In this document: positions 33,052-44,401 of the stretch, piece after piece | Position numbering within the stretch: position 1 is the first letter of the stretch | Layout of the letters: every line of letters begins with the position of its first letter | Source: Cryptomeria japonica | Lineage: Eukaryota; Streptophyta; Pinopsida; Cupressales; Cupressaceae | Reading direction: 5' to 3' | Length of the DNA: 64,000 bases | Assembly (NCBI RefSeq): GCF_030272615.1 | Contig: NC_081410.1 | Coordinates: 120,154,640 to 120,218,639, forward strand | The notes under the pieces: model-generated | Seen by the model: only the letters and a program-made list of their open reading frames with translations | Told to the model about the DNA's origin: nothing | Database searches by the model: none | Program-made: the position numbers and the translations under genes

Positions 33052-36048
33052 ATCAAGGAACACTGAGAGGGGAGGTGAATTAGTGTTTTACAATTTTTAA
33101 CATTCTTAATTTGATTCTTCAACCATCTAATGCAAGTTAACAAGGGAAAGATGGAAACACATAAAGCAAATATCCACAATACCATAATACCAATATTTAT
33201 ACATGGAAAAATTGGATAAGGGAAAACCCCCGGTGGGATTGAGATCCACAATATTAATATACTTTGTTAGAAGTATAGAAATATTACATAAGAGAATGCA
33301 CATGCATTTAGGCACACTTCCTAGAGCTCACCACTCAAATTACAATAAGGGCAACAACCTCAGAAGGCTCACTACCTTACAAAATGATTACGAAAGATAA
33401 TTGGAATGTTTGAACTAAAAAAAAACATCTACAAATTCCAAAGTATATTTCCGGTTAAGCACAAAATACTCAAACTTACTCTGCTCGGTTACACTACTCT
33501 ATTCTGCTGATTTGCAATATTTTAGAGCATAAATCCTTCACTTGTGCACGTTAAACTGCGCACAATCTCACCAAAATCGATCCACATAATCCACAATGAT
33601 TATCCACACAATATTGCTGATGAACACCGTTCTACTCAAAAACTTATACACCGGATCTTCCAACTCACTCAAAAATCAACACCAAAGGCTAAGATTCAAG
33701 AATAAGGTACTTCATATGTCTAACTAACTTTCTCTAGCTTCACATCACAAAATATTCAATAGAATGAAATTCTAACCAAATTATTGTACACTGCCGGATG
33801 CTCTATTCTATCTCATCGAACTTATCCAAAACTCAATCACTCTTCTGGAATGAATAAATCATGAATTGTGGATGTGATTACTGACATAAGTTGCCATCCA
33901 TGACAATATCTGACTATCTGTGCAGTATCTCAACCACTTTTCACAACATATCGATATCCAAAATGATCATATCCATCGGTCTTTTATATCTGCAACATAA
34001 AATTGGGTCTTCTACATGTTGGCTTCAAGAACATTACACAAATGATGAAACATGTATACAAAGTCAGCTCAATCCAAACTCCAATGCATATGTGGACCAA
34101 AAATAATTGTCTAAACACTTCCCATATGTCGACTAAACATCCTCAAACACAAAAAGAATCACCAAAATCGATCCACATAATCTACACAATGATTATCCAC
34201 ACAATATTGCTGATGAACACCATTCTATTCAAAAAACTATATGTAAGTTTTGATACTAAATGTAAAGTACAGATGCCAATAGCTAACAAGATGAGGGGGG
34301 GGGGGGGGTGAATCATACAAACTTAATCTTCCATAAAATCAATAGATTCAACCTTGATAACTTATACTTCAGCAATATAACCAAAAACTGCTAAACATGC
34401 TAACTCATAAACACATAATCATCATAACACATATAACACCAGATTTAACGCGGATACCCAAATAGGGAAAAACCACTGTGGGATTTCAGACCCACTAATA
34501 AATATACTCTTCTAGAGTATGCTCAGTTAAAAGAAAATCTCGTTAAAGATTATAAACACATTGCTAGATGTGACCCGGTTAAGGGATTTCCCTCATATCT
34601 GTTAGGATCTTCACTTTGTTAGAAGTGACCTTGTCAAAGGATTTCAAACACTCATTTAGAATGTTACCTTGCTAGAGGGTTTACAAATAAGACTGTTAAG
34701 TCCACTCGGTTAAGAGATTTTCTATCACTTACAAAATAACAACAATAAAAATATATCTGCAACTTCACATCTAAAATGCTAAAGTAGATTCTTATTTTCT
34801 CAAAACAATCTAGTCATAGGACTTATCTTGTCCCTCTGCAGGGCTCTCTACTCTGTTATTCAAATAGGTCTTCAAGCTTCTGTGCTCGGTAATCACTATG
34901 TAGCATCCATGTGCTTACACTTGCCCGCATTCATTGTTTATCAATAATTCCTTATTTATAAACAATTGCTAACCGCTTAATCTCCTTGATTACATTTCCC
35001 ATGATCAATCTTAGCCATCAGATCTTCAATCTTGACTAGGTTCAATGTATCCTTCGATCTGAAAACGTTTTACCTTGCCTAGGGACTTGCATTCCTTTCT
35101 TGGAACTTGCACAAGGTTATTGCAGTTCAATCTGAGTTGTAGATCTTCCTACCAATTTTCCTTTGCCATAAATCCTTAACAAACTTCATGCATGACATAC
35201 CAATCATTTATACATCTCCAGCTAATCATTGTCCTTCATTAAATAATGCTTTTATCCATCCAATGCGCTCTGTCATAACTTGGTTGCACTCAGTAAATAC
35301 TAAACTTTACTCGGTAGAGATTCCGCCTTCATTAACCGATATCGATAACCTTAGGGTTTACCGACTAGGTTCTTTAGGGTTTACCAACTAGGTTCTTTGC
35401 TCGGTGACATAGTATAGTATTAACCTTACAATCAACAACATGTGTAGGATATCAAAACATTCTAAACATCATGATCTCATCATTGTCTAACTCGGTAATA
35501 GTTGCCCATTGAATATCTTATTCCTCCTCTTATTCATCTCATTCTTTCTGTGTCTTTTACCGACATCTTAATTCTCTTCAAATCAATCTTCTCAAGATAT
35601 GGCAACATCATACTGAATCAGATAATCAATTTCTTGACATCAATGACAAAATAATGTTATAAAGATAGTTATCATCCTTCTTCAGTTATATCAATAATCT
35701 CCAACAACTTTCTCAATATCCTTAATGAATATCAACAATCTTTCTTTCTACTAAAATGCCAACACTATACACCAGATCTTCCAACTCACTCAAGAATCAA
35801 CACCAGAGGCCAAGATTTTGGAATAAGGTACCTTAGATGTCTAACTAACTTTCTCGAGCTTCACATCACAAAATATTCAATTGAATGAAATTCTAATCAA
35901 ATTACTGTACACTGCCGGATGCCCTGTTCTATCTCACCGAACTTATCCAAAACTCAATCACTCTTCCGGAATGAACAAATCATGAATTGCGGATGGGATT
36001 ACTGACATAAGTTGCCATCCATGACAACATCTGACTATCTGTGCAATA
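33048..36048 (-). repeat. Foreign LTR block inside Copia-C 3' LTR, with internal duplication
   Basis: Second copia-type LTR, read leftward: start (TATTGCACAGATAGTCAGATG) near 36048, end with TAATTCACCTCCCCTCTCAG at 33061-33080. About 360 bp occurs twice: 33568-33925 and (34160-34241 plus 35765-36045). The second copy is split by a further solo LTR (34242-35764). Either one LTR carries an internal tandem duplication or two copies of one LTR family lie side by side. No clear target duplication. Confidence 0.65.
34242..35764 (-). repeat. Solo LTR with CTATA target duplication
   Basis: 1523 bp, TG...CCAACA on the plus strand, flanked by CTATA at 34237-34241 and 35765-35769. Minus strand starts TGTTGGCATTTTAG and has the TGATTCACCCC-type tract near its end (14 G at 34294-34307). 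The sequence duplicated at 33568 passes through this site without the insertion (CTTATACACCGG near 33645), giving a natural empty site. The terminal 19 bp (34242-34260) includes a primer-site-like GTTTTGATACTAAA. Confidence 0.85.
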
Positions 36049-36055
36049 TCTCTTG

Positions 36056-36222
36056 CTAATAATATCATCCGCACCAATATCCATATATCAATATGAACAC
36101 ATAAGAAGACACTGGATGCAACGTCTTTGATCACATACTTCCAGACCAACTTCCAAACCTTGGTTGACATCAAAGACAACAAGTTTGACATGAATGAAAA
36201 TATAAAATTATATTTGTAGCAA
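36056..36222 (-). repeat. Copia-C 3' LTR, distal part
   Basis: Matches 44235-44401: ATCAATATGAACACAT, GACATCAAAGACAACAAGTTTGACAT and ATATTTGTAGCA. This completes the 3' LTR after the inserted block. The purine tract follows at 36223-36234 in minus orientation. Confidence 0.85.
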
Positions 36223-36234
36223 TCACCTCCTTTG

Positions 36235-36379
36235 TCATTGATGGAAGTACTTGTGCGACCTCCAAAACACCAGTATATCTCTCCCCTTTGACATCAAGGA
36301 CAAAGGGTGTCTCCGCTTCATTGTACAAACTCCATCAGTACAAAAATTATCCCCTATCTATAAAAAATCTCCCTTAGAG
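36235..36379 (-). other. Copia-C 3' untranslated segment
   Basis: Short non-coding stretch between the unknown frame and the 3' LTR. The minus strand has a second purine tract, GTCAAAGGGGAGAGAT, at about 36283-36298. Confidence 0.55.
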
Positions 36380-36682
36380 TATAAACAAAACTAAAAATAA
36401 AACTATACTCGAAAATTCTTCTTCTCATCCACATATAACTATACAAGAATAAAAATTGTCATGCTGGAAAAGCTAAGGAGCTTGCATAGCTAGAGGCATG
36501 ATGCCTTTGTGAACAAACTTGAGTTGAGACCAAGTGGTCTTCTAATATTCTTCTATAGAGGCCTAAATGGTAAATTTACTTTCAATCTTCAAAAGAAGAT
36601 CCTCTGCTTCATTATCCAAAACCTTAACTACCTGATCTAATTTTTGAGTCTTTAAGAAGTCTCACCATGACGGTGAGCTGCA
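36380..36682 (-). pseudogene. Copia-C unknown frame, C-terminal part
   Basis: Minus strand readable as LDQVVKVLDNEAEDLLLKIE and similar, in the direct continuation of the frame ending at 38120. The five-base duplication CTGCA and the uninterrupted reading across the empty site show it was joined to that frame before the solo LTR inserted. Ends near 36400 with stops. Confidence 0.55.
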
Positions 36683-38119
36683 TGGTGCAGGAGCACCTAG
36701 GCACAAGAGCACTACCAAGAGGTACATTTGCAATAAAGGAAGATTGGAAGACAATAAAGTAATTTTTTATATTGTTATAATGTTACTAAGGTCATTGAAC
36801 CAACATATGTAAGGCTATCAAGCCAATTTGCAAAAGTTGTCCACTAGAGGCCTAGATTGGTCAAAAAGTCAAAATCGTATAAAAGGTCATGAGAAGGCTA
36901 AAAAGTATGTAAAATGCATTAAATAGGTCATTTGGACATGTATTGAATGTTTTTATAAAGCCACAAAGTCATTTGTGCAAAAGTGTAAAAGTTGTCAACT
37001 TGACAACAAAATAGTATCAAGCAAAGTTGCAAAAATGCAACAAAAGTTGCAAAAGGGGTTAAAAGTTGGTTATGAGAGGTAGTTGTAAGGTCAAAACTAA
37101 CCAAGAGTCTATAAAAAGATATTGTATGGTCATTACAAAGAGAAAAAAAAGAAAGGGAAAAAAGGAGAACATTTTGGATACATTTTGGTGCATTCTACTA
37201 TTGTTATTTTGATTGGCTTTCCAATTTTTGTGTTGGTTCCAGGCCTTGTACGACCATGTATGGCCTGGAAACCTTTGTATATTTATAATGGATAGTTATA
37301 TATGTGAATTACCTTTCTTTTCCTTTTGGTTTGGAGTGATTATCTTTAGAAATGAAGAAGTCATGGAATCTTTGGTGAAAGTTGTTGATTGCAGATTTGA
37401 GGTTTTCTAAGAATAGTCATGTTGCAGCGTATGGTATGGAATCATATGGAATAATTATGACCTATAAATAGATTTATTGGAAATATATGTGAATCCTATT
37501 TATTTTTATTTTTTTTTGAGACATTTTTGTTTATATTTGTGAAAGTTATGAAGATTTTGGTGAAAACTAGTTTTAAACTGTCTTCAATGAAGTTGCAAGC
37601 AATGATTGGTCTTTATATAATGATTAAACCATTGAAAAATTTAATGAATTACATATTATCAAATTAAATCCATAAAGGGTTCATGTGAAATTGTTTTGGG
37701 ATCATTTGGGTTTGTTTATTGAAAGATATTTGATGCCCTAGGCGGACTGGCATACACATGCTTTGTTTGGGGACAATAGAAATGGGTCTCAATGCAGAGG
37801 CAATAACTCTTAATAAAACTGTTGGATGTGGATACATTTTAGATATTTTGTTTTTAATCCAAGTATTCAGGGTCTGACTGAAGGGATTGAGGTGTTTACA
37901 TCTGGTTATAAAGTTATAGACCTCTATGTATAGGTCTATCCAAAGGGACAACAAGTTGGCAAGTTTGATACCGAGATTAAGTTTATGTTTTCTTGATTGA
38001 TTGATTGATTTTTGAAGAATGATTAAATATGCCTCTAATGAATTGTTATCATGATTAAAATATGGATGGATCAACATGATTCTAGAGTTGTGTTTGGTTT
38101 TCCAAGATGCTCTGCATCA
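36683..38119 (+). repeat. Solo LTR with CTGCA target duplication
   Basis: 1437 bp, TGGTGCAGGAGCACC...CTCTGCATCA, flanked by CTGCA at 36678-36682 and 38120-38124. The start matches the minus-strand solo LTR ending at 12085. TATA-like CTATAAAAAG at about 37112-37121. The 137-codon minus frame 38077-37664 and the 65-codon plus frame 37213-37410 inside are not recognisable and are probably chance. Confidence 0.82.
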
Positions 38120-41100
38120 CTGCAAGTCTACAATATCTCTTAGATGACCAAACTATTTGTTAATCTTATCCTTTTGAATTGTCAACAAATTTAATTGCAT
38201 GTAAAAGTGTTCAACATGAAGTCTTCCATTACCATTTGCATCCTTCTTCAAGTCAATAGTATTGGATAACTGTATAATTTGTGATTCTATAATATCTATC
38301 CTTTAATATCTTTAGTAGATTTGGGCCACTGGGGACAAAACCTGTATGTCGCCACTATATCCTTTACACTCTTCTAAGAAACTTTATGCTTTCTTGTAGC
38401 CTGATATGTGTTCATATTTCACATCTATCTACTAACTCTCCTAATCTATTCTCTTCCACCTTTTGTACATCCTTAAAAAAATTGCCTTCCAATTTGGAAG
38501 CATGTTCCTTAAAACCCTTAAGTAGCAACTGTAGATGTTCCTCACTAGACAAACTCTCATCCAAAACTAATTTTGAAATTACATAAAGGATTTTCATCAC
38601 ATCATTAATAACTTATGAGCCCTGAGTCTATGACTTAATGAACTTCTTGCATGTAGAATGGTATATCACCTAGATGAATCATATACAAGGGAGCCAACTG
38701 GTTAAGATCCATCTTACCTTGAGACAAATGTACCTAAAGTACCTCATAAGTAAATATTGATTTAAACTACAACTGTAGACAACAAATACAAAATCTCTGA
38801 AAGGTTCAAAAGATTCTTTACCAAGCTCCATATTCTTCTCTTCCTCTGTTAGCTTTTTCTTTTCCCTTTCCTTCTCTAAAATATTCTTTGAAACTATACC
38901 CACATCCTTGCTTGTCTCCATTAGATTGTCCAAACTATTTCTAGACCTATATCACCATGTTTTTGCTCATCAGTCTTCTTCTTCAAATTTTATTCAATAT
39001 TACCACCACTAGGAGCACCAAATTTAGTCACCACCAAACCACTACCGGTATTTGTCTTCTTTGCAAGAGAAGACAGACTCTTCTTTAATTCATCTATAAC
39101 ATCTTCTACTACCACTTCAGGCTATTTGACTAACCTTTGGTAGTCATTTGGATCCTCACCCGTTAGGAAGTTGACTCTCTCTTTCATTCTGAACCTTGTG
39201 TTAAGAGTTTGAATGATCTTCACCTTGTCATCTTGATATAAGGGACTATGTATCATGTCTAATTCACGAGTTCAGATGTTGGAACCCTTCCTTATAAAAT
39301 CCTTTCTTCTTTAGTCAATGTTTCCAATAACTCCACTAGTAGTTTATCGACAATATTAGTAAAGTTCTTGTTGAAAGTGATCAAGTACCAAATGATGGTA
39401 TTCTCAATTGTCAACTTATCTACCAGAGGGGTATTCTTATACATTCATGTAGACATTTCCAAATAATCATGTTCACAAATAGCATTCACCAAATTTTCAA
39501 GATCAAGAGGTTAATAAGTAGTATCAGTCAAAGGAGTATCAGAATTCTTCTTCTTCTTTGCTTTATCTATCTTCTTTTTTTTGTTCTTTTTTTCAAATCC
39601 TATCTCTTTCTTCTTCTTAGTAGGGGTCTCAACTAGGGAGACCAATGTTCTCTTTCTCCAGATGAGAGGGACATAATCCTCTACATCCATATCATCCTTT
39701 AATCTTCTATCTTCTCGAACCTCTTTCTTATTATAAACTTCTCATTTTGTTCTTCTTCATACGTGCTACTGTTGCCCAACTCCTTAATGATAGTCTCTAG
39801 ACCAAATTTTTCTCTTGTGGCCATTTTTTTAGGTCTTTTTCCCTTCCTCTCGATTGTCACATCTCTCATAGGGGTTTTGGAGGAATCAATCTTCACGGAA
39901 GGAGAGGTAGATGCAAACCTAGTTCTCCTTTGAGGCTGCTTACAAAATGCCTCAAACATAGTTGGTAGGTTAATATTCTTGTACATATTCTTTATTTTCT
40001 TAGCATGAGTTTGCTTGGAATTCTTTTAGATCATCTTATTCAAAATATCAGTAGCTATCCCAAATCTTTCTTCATTCAGATTGACTGACGATTGCAAAAA
40101 ATTCTCAATGTTCCTCTCTACATAGTCCTTAGATATCTTATATGGTAGCTCTGATACCCAAGTAGTCCTTGACTTAAGAAATTCAATATAACAATGGTCC
40201 TTACTGACCATGAACATGGCTTCATTTTGTATTTATGAACCAATCCACTAGGGATTATTTCTCTTTCTTTTATCTTATCTTGAAAATTATTGAACCAACT
40301 AGAATATGTAGTTTTATGTCTCTATGTCCTTATCAAAACTTCTAATATGTTGTTTTATTTGCACTTATGTAGAAGCGAACTTGTTCCACACTTTAATATT
40401 AATCCCTAAAAGCTCATTCATAAACATAAATACAAAAAAATTATCAGTAATTCTTGAACGGATACTTGGTGTTCTTCATCCTATCCAAATTTTCCAAAAG
40501 TTGTTATTTTAGGATGTCACAAAGATCAAACTTCTCTCCTTCAACCACCATATGATAAGAAGAGTATATTATGGTGGCGGTGGTAGAACTCTTATTGTTC
40601 TAATAGTAAATCTTGTATGCCAAACCCTTGGTCACATAGCAGACACCTAGATCAGTGATGTCCTCAATAGTCATAGCCCTTTTGTCAGATTTCACATCGG
40701 TAAGCTCTAACACTGTATCATTCTTTACCAATTTCAGGATAGGAAGAGTACCAAAGGTACACAACCTTTTCAAATCCCTAATAGAATCCTTCATGATCTT
40801 ATGTGAGTGATCTAGAAATATAACATCTCCATGAATCCAACTTAGGATGATCTAAATCCATGCATACTCATAGTTGAAATAAGAGAAACCCTTCCAAATG
40901 TTTAACCCCATCTCCAAAATATGCTTGCATTTATATTTGAAGGTTGTTAGGCCATCCTTCATTAGCTTTTTCCATAGATTATTCAACTTCACATGAATAA
41001 CCTTGGTTAGGGGCGCATGAATATAAGCCCTAACATTATTTATGTACACTACATCCAATGACACCTTCGAAAATGATCCTTCCTTATCTTTTTACATCAC

Positions 41101-41460
41101 CATAAATGGGTAAAGCTTGAACTAGAGTTGTAGCTTCAAGAATAGGTCAACGCCAATATGAGTAGCCATTGAATCAACAAACATAATTGATAAAACAATA
41201 TTTGTAGAATACCTTGATGGCACTGTCACTAGGGTTTGCACAAGAAATATCCTTTCACACACAATAGCTCTTGAATTTGTAGGATCACAAGTGACCAAAA
41301 TGAACTCAAAGACAGTTTATCTATTACCTTCAACCAATTAGGTTTTGCATTGAATACACTTGACTATTAGACACCAAAAAGATGCTACTTTGTATTGACA
41401 GAAATCACTAATACTCCACAAATCACTACAAAATCTTGGAAAGCTCTAAAAAATCCTTCA
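38120..41460 (-). pseudogene. Copia-C long unknown reading frame (non-pol)
   Basis: A decayed frame of roughly 1,100 codons (with 36682-36380), read leftward from about 41460, with scattered stops and frameshifts but clear continuity of amino-acid style. Open pieces: 41064-40852 (SLDVVYINNVRAYIHAPLTK), 40794-40600 (IRDLKRLCTFGTLPILKLVK), 40217-40026, 39986-39699 (basic, phospho-site-like), then IENTIIWYLITFNKNFTNIV near 39,390-39,330, 38933-38679 (Lys/Glu helix) and 38600-38412 (coiled-coil-like). No zinc knuckle, DSG, DDE, RT or RNase H signature. I do not recognise it. It occupies the place where protease-IN-RT should be, downstream of the gag tail. It may be a captured host sequence or an element-specific protein. 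Confidence 0.55.
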
Positions 41461-41499
41461 TAATGTCTGATATGCTAAAACTAATCTAGCAGACAAACC

Positions 41500-42640
41500 A
41501 TACGAGGGTTATTAAAGTCTTCAATCAAATCTCCCCTTGAGATAATGCACCACTATTAGGTACAAATCCATCCACTATGTTGCCTTCTACATTCTCATCA
41601 GATTTATTCACCCATGTCTTCTGCATATTCTCCTTTATATCACTAATATCAATCTTCTTTTTTGAAAAAGAGGTCTTCTCATTATTTCCTCTACAAAACC
41701 TAGCAGTTTGTCTAGATTTTTTACAATTATAACAAGTAGGACAGGTCTTGTTGCAAAACATTTCCATTCCTTTTGACATTAGATATGCACTCAATATCCT
41801 TGTGTCCATATTTATTGCATGCATAATAATATCCATTGAAAGATTGAACATTTCTATGATAGTTTGTATTCACATATCCATTCAACATCATTCGACTTTT
41901 GCATTCATTTACCTTATCTCCAAACTTATTGCAAGCATAACATTGTCCATTAAATGATTGATATCTTATCCAACTTTTGCATTCACAAGCTTTATGACCG
42001 AAATTGTTGGATGTAAAATATTTACCATTGGATAATGGAGAATACCTAGTTTGAGCAAGAGGAGGCTTCCTGAAGTTTTTCTTATTCAATAATTGAGTGA
42101 AATATTTTTGATCTTCATTAGTCTTCTTGGATTCATCCTTGACTTTTTCCTTTCCCTTGTCATCTCTGCTAATAGTTTTAAAACTTTCTCCTTTGTCAAA
42201 ACCAAGACTATTTTTGTCCTTAGATGGTTTCTAAGCACTTAGCATCGCATTAAGCATATCATTGCCGCCTTTGATCTTTAGGTTCTTATCATTTTTCTCA
42301 TTTTACTCTTTCATTTATTTCCTCAACATGACCACTTATTATTCGATCTTAGTGCACTCTTTGAATTTGTTATGTAGCTTTGCTTCAAGATCATCAATGC
42401 TTTTTTTTCCTCCATCAATTTGTCTTTTCAGATGGACAACATGTTTTTTTGCTCGCTTGAAATATGTTTATGATAATCCTCTATATTAGATGTAGCTATT
42501 CTTAATTCTCCTTCATTCAAGATCCAAAATTGCATCAATATCCCAATCATGTGATTCCATAGCATCCAAATCTTTAAATTCAAACATCGTATTCAAATCC
42601 TGGATCTATTTCAGTTGTTAGACTGTTTCTTCAGGAACCT
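41500..42640 (-). pseudogene. Copia-C gag tail: coiled coil and zinc-knuckle array
   Basis: Begins almost at the LTR with a charged, coiled-coil-like region (AKKHVVHLKRQIDGGKKSID near 42,430-42,370), like the C-terminal extension of Element 2 gag. The gag core and N-terminus are missing. Then a spaced knuckle array: SNNFGHKACEC (about 42015-41985, first Cys lost), CYACNKFGDKVNEC (about 41943-41900, His to Asp), YACNKYGHKDIEC (about 41830-41790) and CYNCKKSRQTARFC (about 41735-41690, GH lost). Unit spacing is 33-37 residues. Every knuckle carries at least one disabling change. Confidence 0.75.
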
Positions 42641-42655
42641 TGCTTTCGTAACAAT

Positions 42656-44401
42656 TGTTGAACACTTTCAAATGTTTAGAGGGGGAGTGGGTGAATCAAC
42701 ATATATTAAAACTTAACCATTAATTCAACATTAATTTCAATTATCATAAGTACAAATGTAAGCAACTAAAAATAAAAGATCAATCACACAATGACACCAA
42801 GATTTTAGGTGAAAAAATCAATGAGATAAAAACCATAGTGAGAACCATCTCACTATATGAATAACTAATTACAATGTTTTAGGCTCTAGTCCAAGGAAAA
42901 TCACTGCTCCTCATTTGGACTTTTAGGCTAAGGCATACAACCTTAGGGAAAGATATAGTGGATTTGCAATACATTGAAGATCACTTCTCTAGGGCAAGAT
43001 ACAAAAGATCGTATTGCAAAGAATAATTATTGTTGAACTTAGTAGAAGCACATCCTTAGAAAGGATGATTATGATAATTTTTCTAAGCATTTGAAATTGT
43101 CTTCATCACTACTCATCTATAATTGTGCACCTTCACACTTACACCATGCACCATAGATAACTTCTCATACAACTCACACAATCACATAACTCTCATATAA
43201 TTCTTTGAAGGATATCATCCTATATATACCAACCACACACAGAAAATACCTTAATTAGGTTGGTCTAATTAGATGTAATGTGTAGAGTATAAACATTCAA
43301 CCCCAAATACATTCTCCAAAATAATGTGAAAGAGAAATAAGATGTGTTAATCATCACACCATGTTAGAACACCTTCCTATTACCCAAATTATCACCTTCA
43401 ACTCCAAACACAACTGCACGAACCAATAATACTCAAGCCAGTTCTAGAGGATAGAATCAATAATGTAACCTAATCAAACATACCCAAAATATGACGTGGA
43501 CCTCCAAAACACATAAAAATTAACTATTAGAAACATGGTTGTTGTTGCACTAAATAATCAACTTGTTAATGCCCGATACAACTGCAAGATTTAATGAATC
43601 CACAGGAGGCGGTTAAGCCACGTCGCAAACTCGAGAATTGCTTTGCACAATAAAAGGAGACCAAGGGCACACACCATGCAACAATCCCCCCCAACACAAT
43701 TGAGGGGTTTGAAATTGTGATCAAGGCTCTGATACCACTTGTTAGAAACATGGTTTCCATTGTACCAAAAGATCAACCTGTTAATGCTTGATATAATTGC
43801 AAGATTTAATGAATCCATGGGAGGCGGTTAAGCCATGTCACAAACCTGAGCATTGTGTTTCACAATACAAGGAGACCAAGTGCACACACCTTGCAACATG
43901 CATAACTACAACACCAGAATCATCAAAAGTTTGAGGAATTCAAAGCATTCCTAGAAATAAGTACATTGTCACTATGGAACAGACACTCAAACCTACACCA
44001 ATTCAGCTATTGATAAAATAAGAACATGAAACCTTGAATATAAAATTCCTTTGCATCCATCCAACATCATACTATAATTGAAATCAAAGATGAATAAATG
44101 CAAAACAATACAAACTATAATACATAGCCTTGTCTGACAGACTATTTATCTAAAAAGTCACACTTAACCAAATCTTCTATGAGAATTTGGATATATCTTC
44201 CATGCTCTGGAACAACCATCAGTAATCTTGATATATCATATACACCAATCTCCACTAATCTCCATACATCAATATGAACACATGAGTAGACACCCGATAC
44301 AATGTCATTGATCACATGCTTTTGGACCAACTTTAAGACCTTGGTTGACATAAAAGACAACAAGTTTGACATCAATGAGAAAAAAAATCATATTTGTAGC
44401 A
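42656..44401 (-). repeat. Copia-C 5' LTR (contains a TRIM)
   Basis: 1746 bp including the 374-bp TRIM; 1372 bp without it. Minus strand starts TGCTACAAATATGATT and ends GTGTTCAACA, followed by ATTGTTACGAAAGCAAGG, a decayed form of the ATTGGTATCAGAGCCAGG seen after the Element 2 5' LTR. TATA-like region CCTATATATACC near 43,210-43,221 is also present in the 3' LTR (32,348). Confidence 0.85.
43525..43898 (-). mobile_element. TRIM (miniature LTR retrotransposon)
   Basis: Complete 374-bp miniature element. Two 159-bp direct repeats (43525-43683 and 43740-43898), each starting TGTTGCA on the minus strand and ending TTTCTAACA (TA in the left copy), flank a 56-bp interior. The interior holds only a Met-tRNA primer site (minus TGGTATCAGAGCC, 43725-43737) right after the 5' LTR and a polypurine tract (minus TTGGGGGGGAT, 43684-43694) right before the 3' LTR. 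This is the defining TRIM layout: it codes for nothing and must borrow enzymes. The Copia-C 3' LTR lacks it at the same point, which supports insertion. The flanking duplication is not clear. Confidence 0.9.

Larger units (their letters stand above)
31774..44401 (-). mobile_element. Copia-C, non-autonomous LTR element with unknown reading frame
   Basis: 5' LTR 42656-44401 (contains the TRIM) and 3' LTR 31774-33047 plus 36056-36222 (contains another LTR block), near-matching target duplications GAGTC/GAGCC, a primer-site remnant after the 5' LTR and a purine tract (minus AAAGGAGGTGAT, about 36223-36234) before the 3' LTR. The internal region has a gag tail (42640-41500) and a long decayed non-pol frame (41460-38120 and 36682-36380). 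No protease, integrase, RT or RNase H found. Inserted into the LINE RT. Confidence 0.85.

Noticed and set aside
37664-38077. 137-codon minus-strand frame
   Set aside because: Inside the solo LTR 36683-38119; no homology recognised.
43525-43898. Simple tandem duplication instead of a mobile element
   Set aside because: The 56-bp interior has a primer site and a polypurine tract in exactly the positions an LTR element requires.
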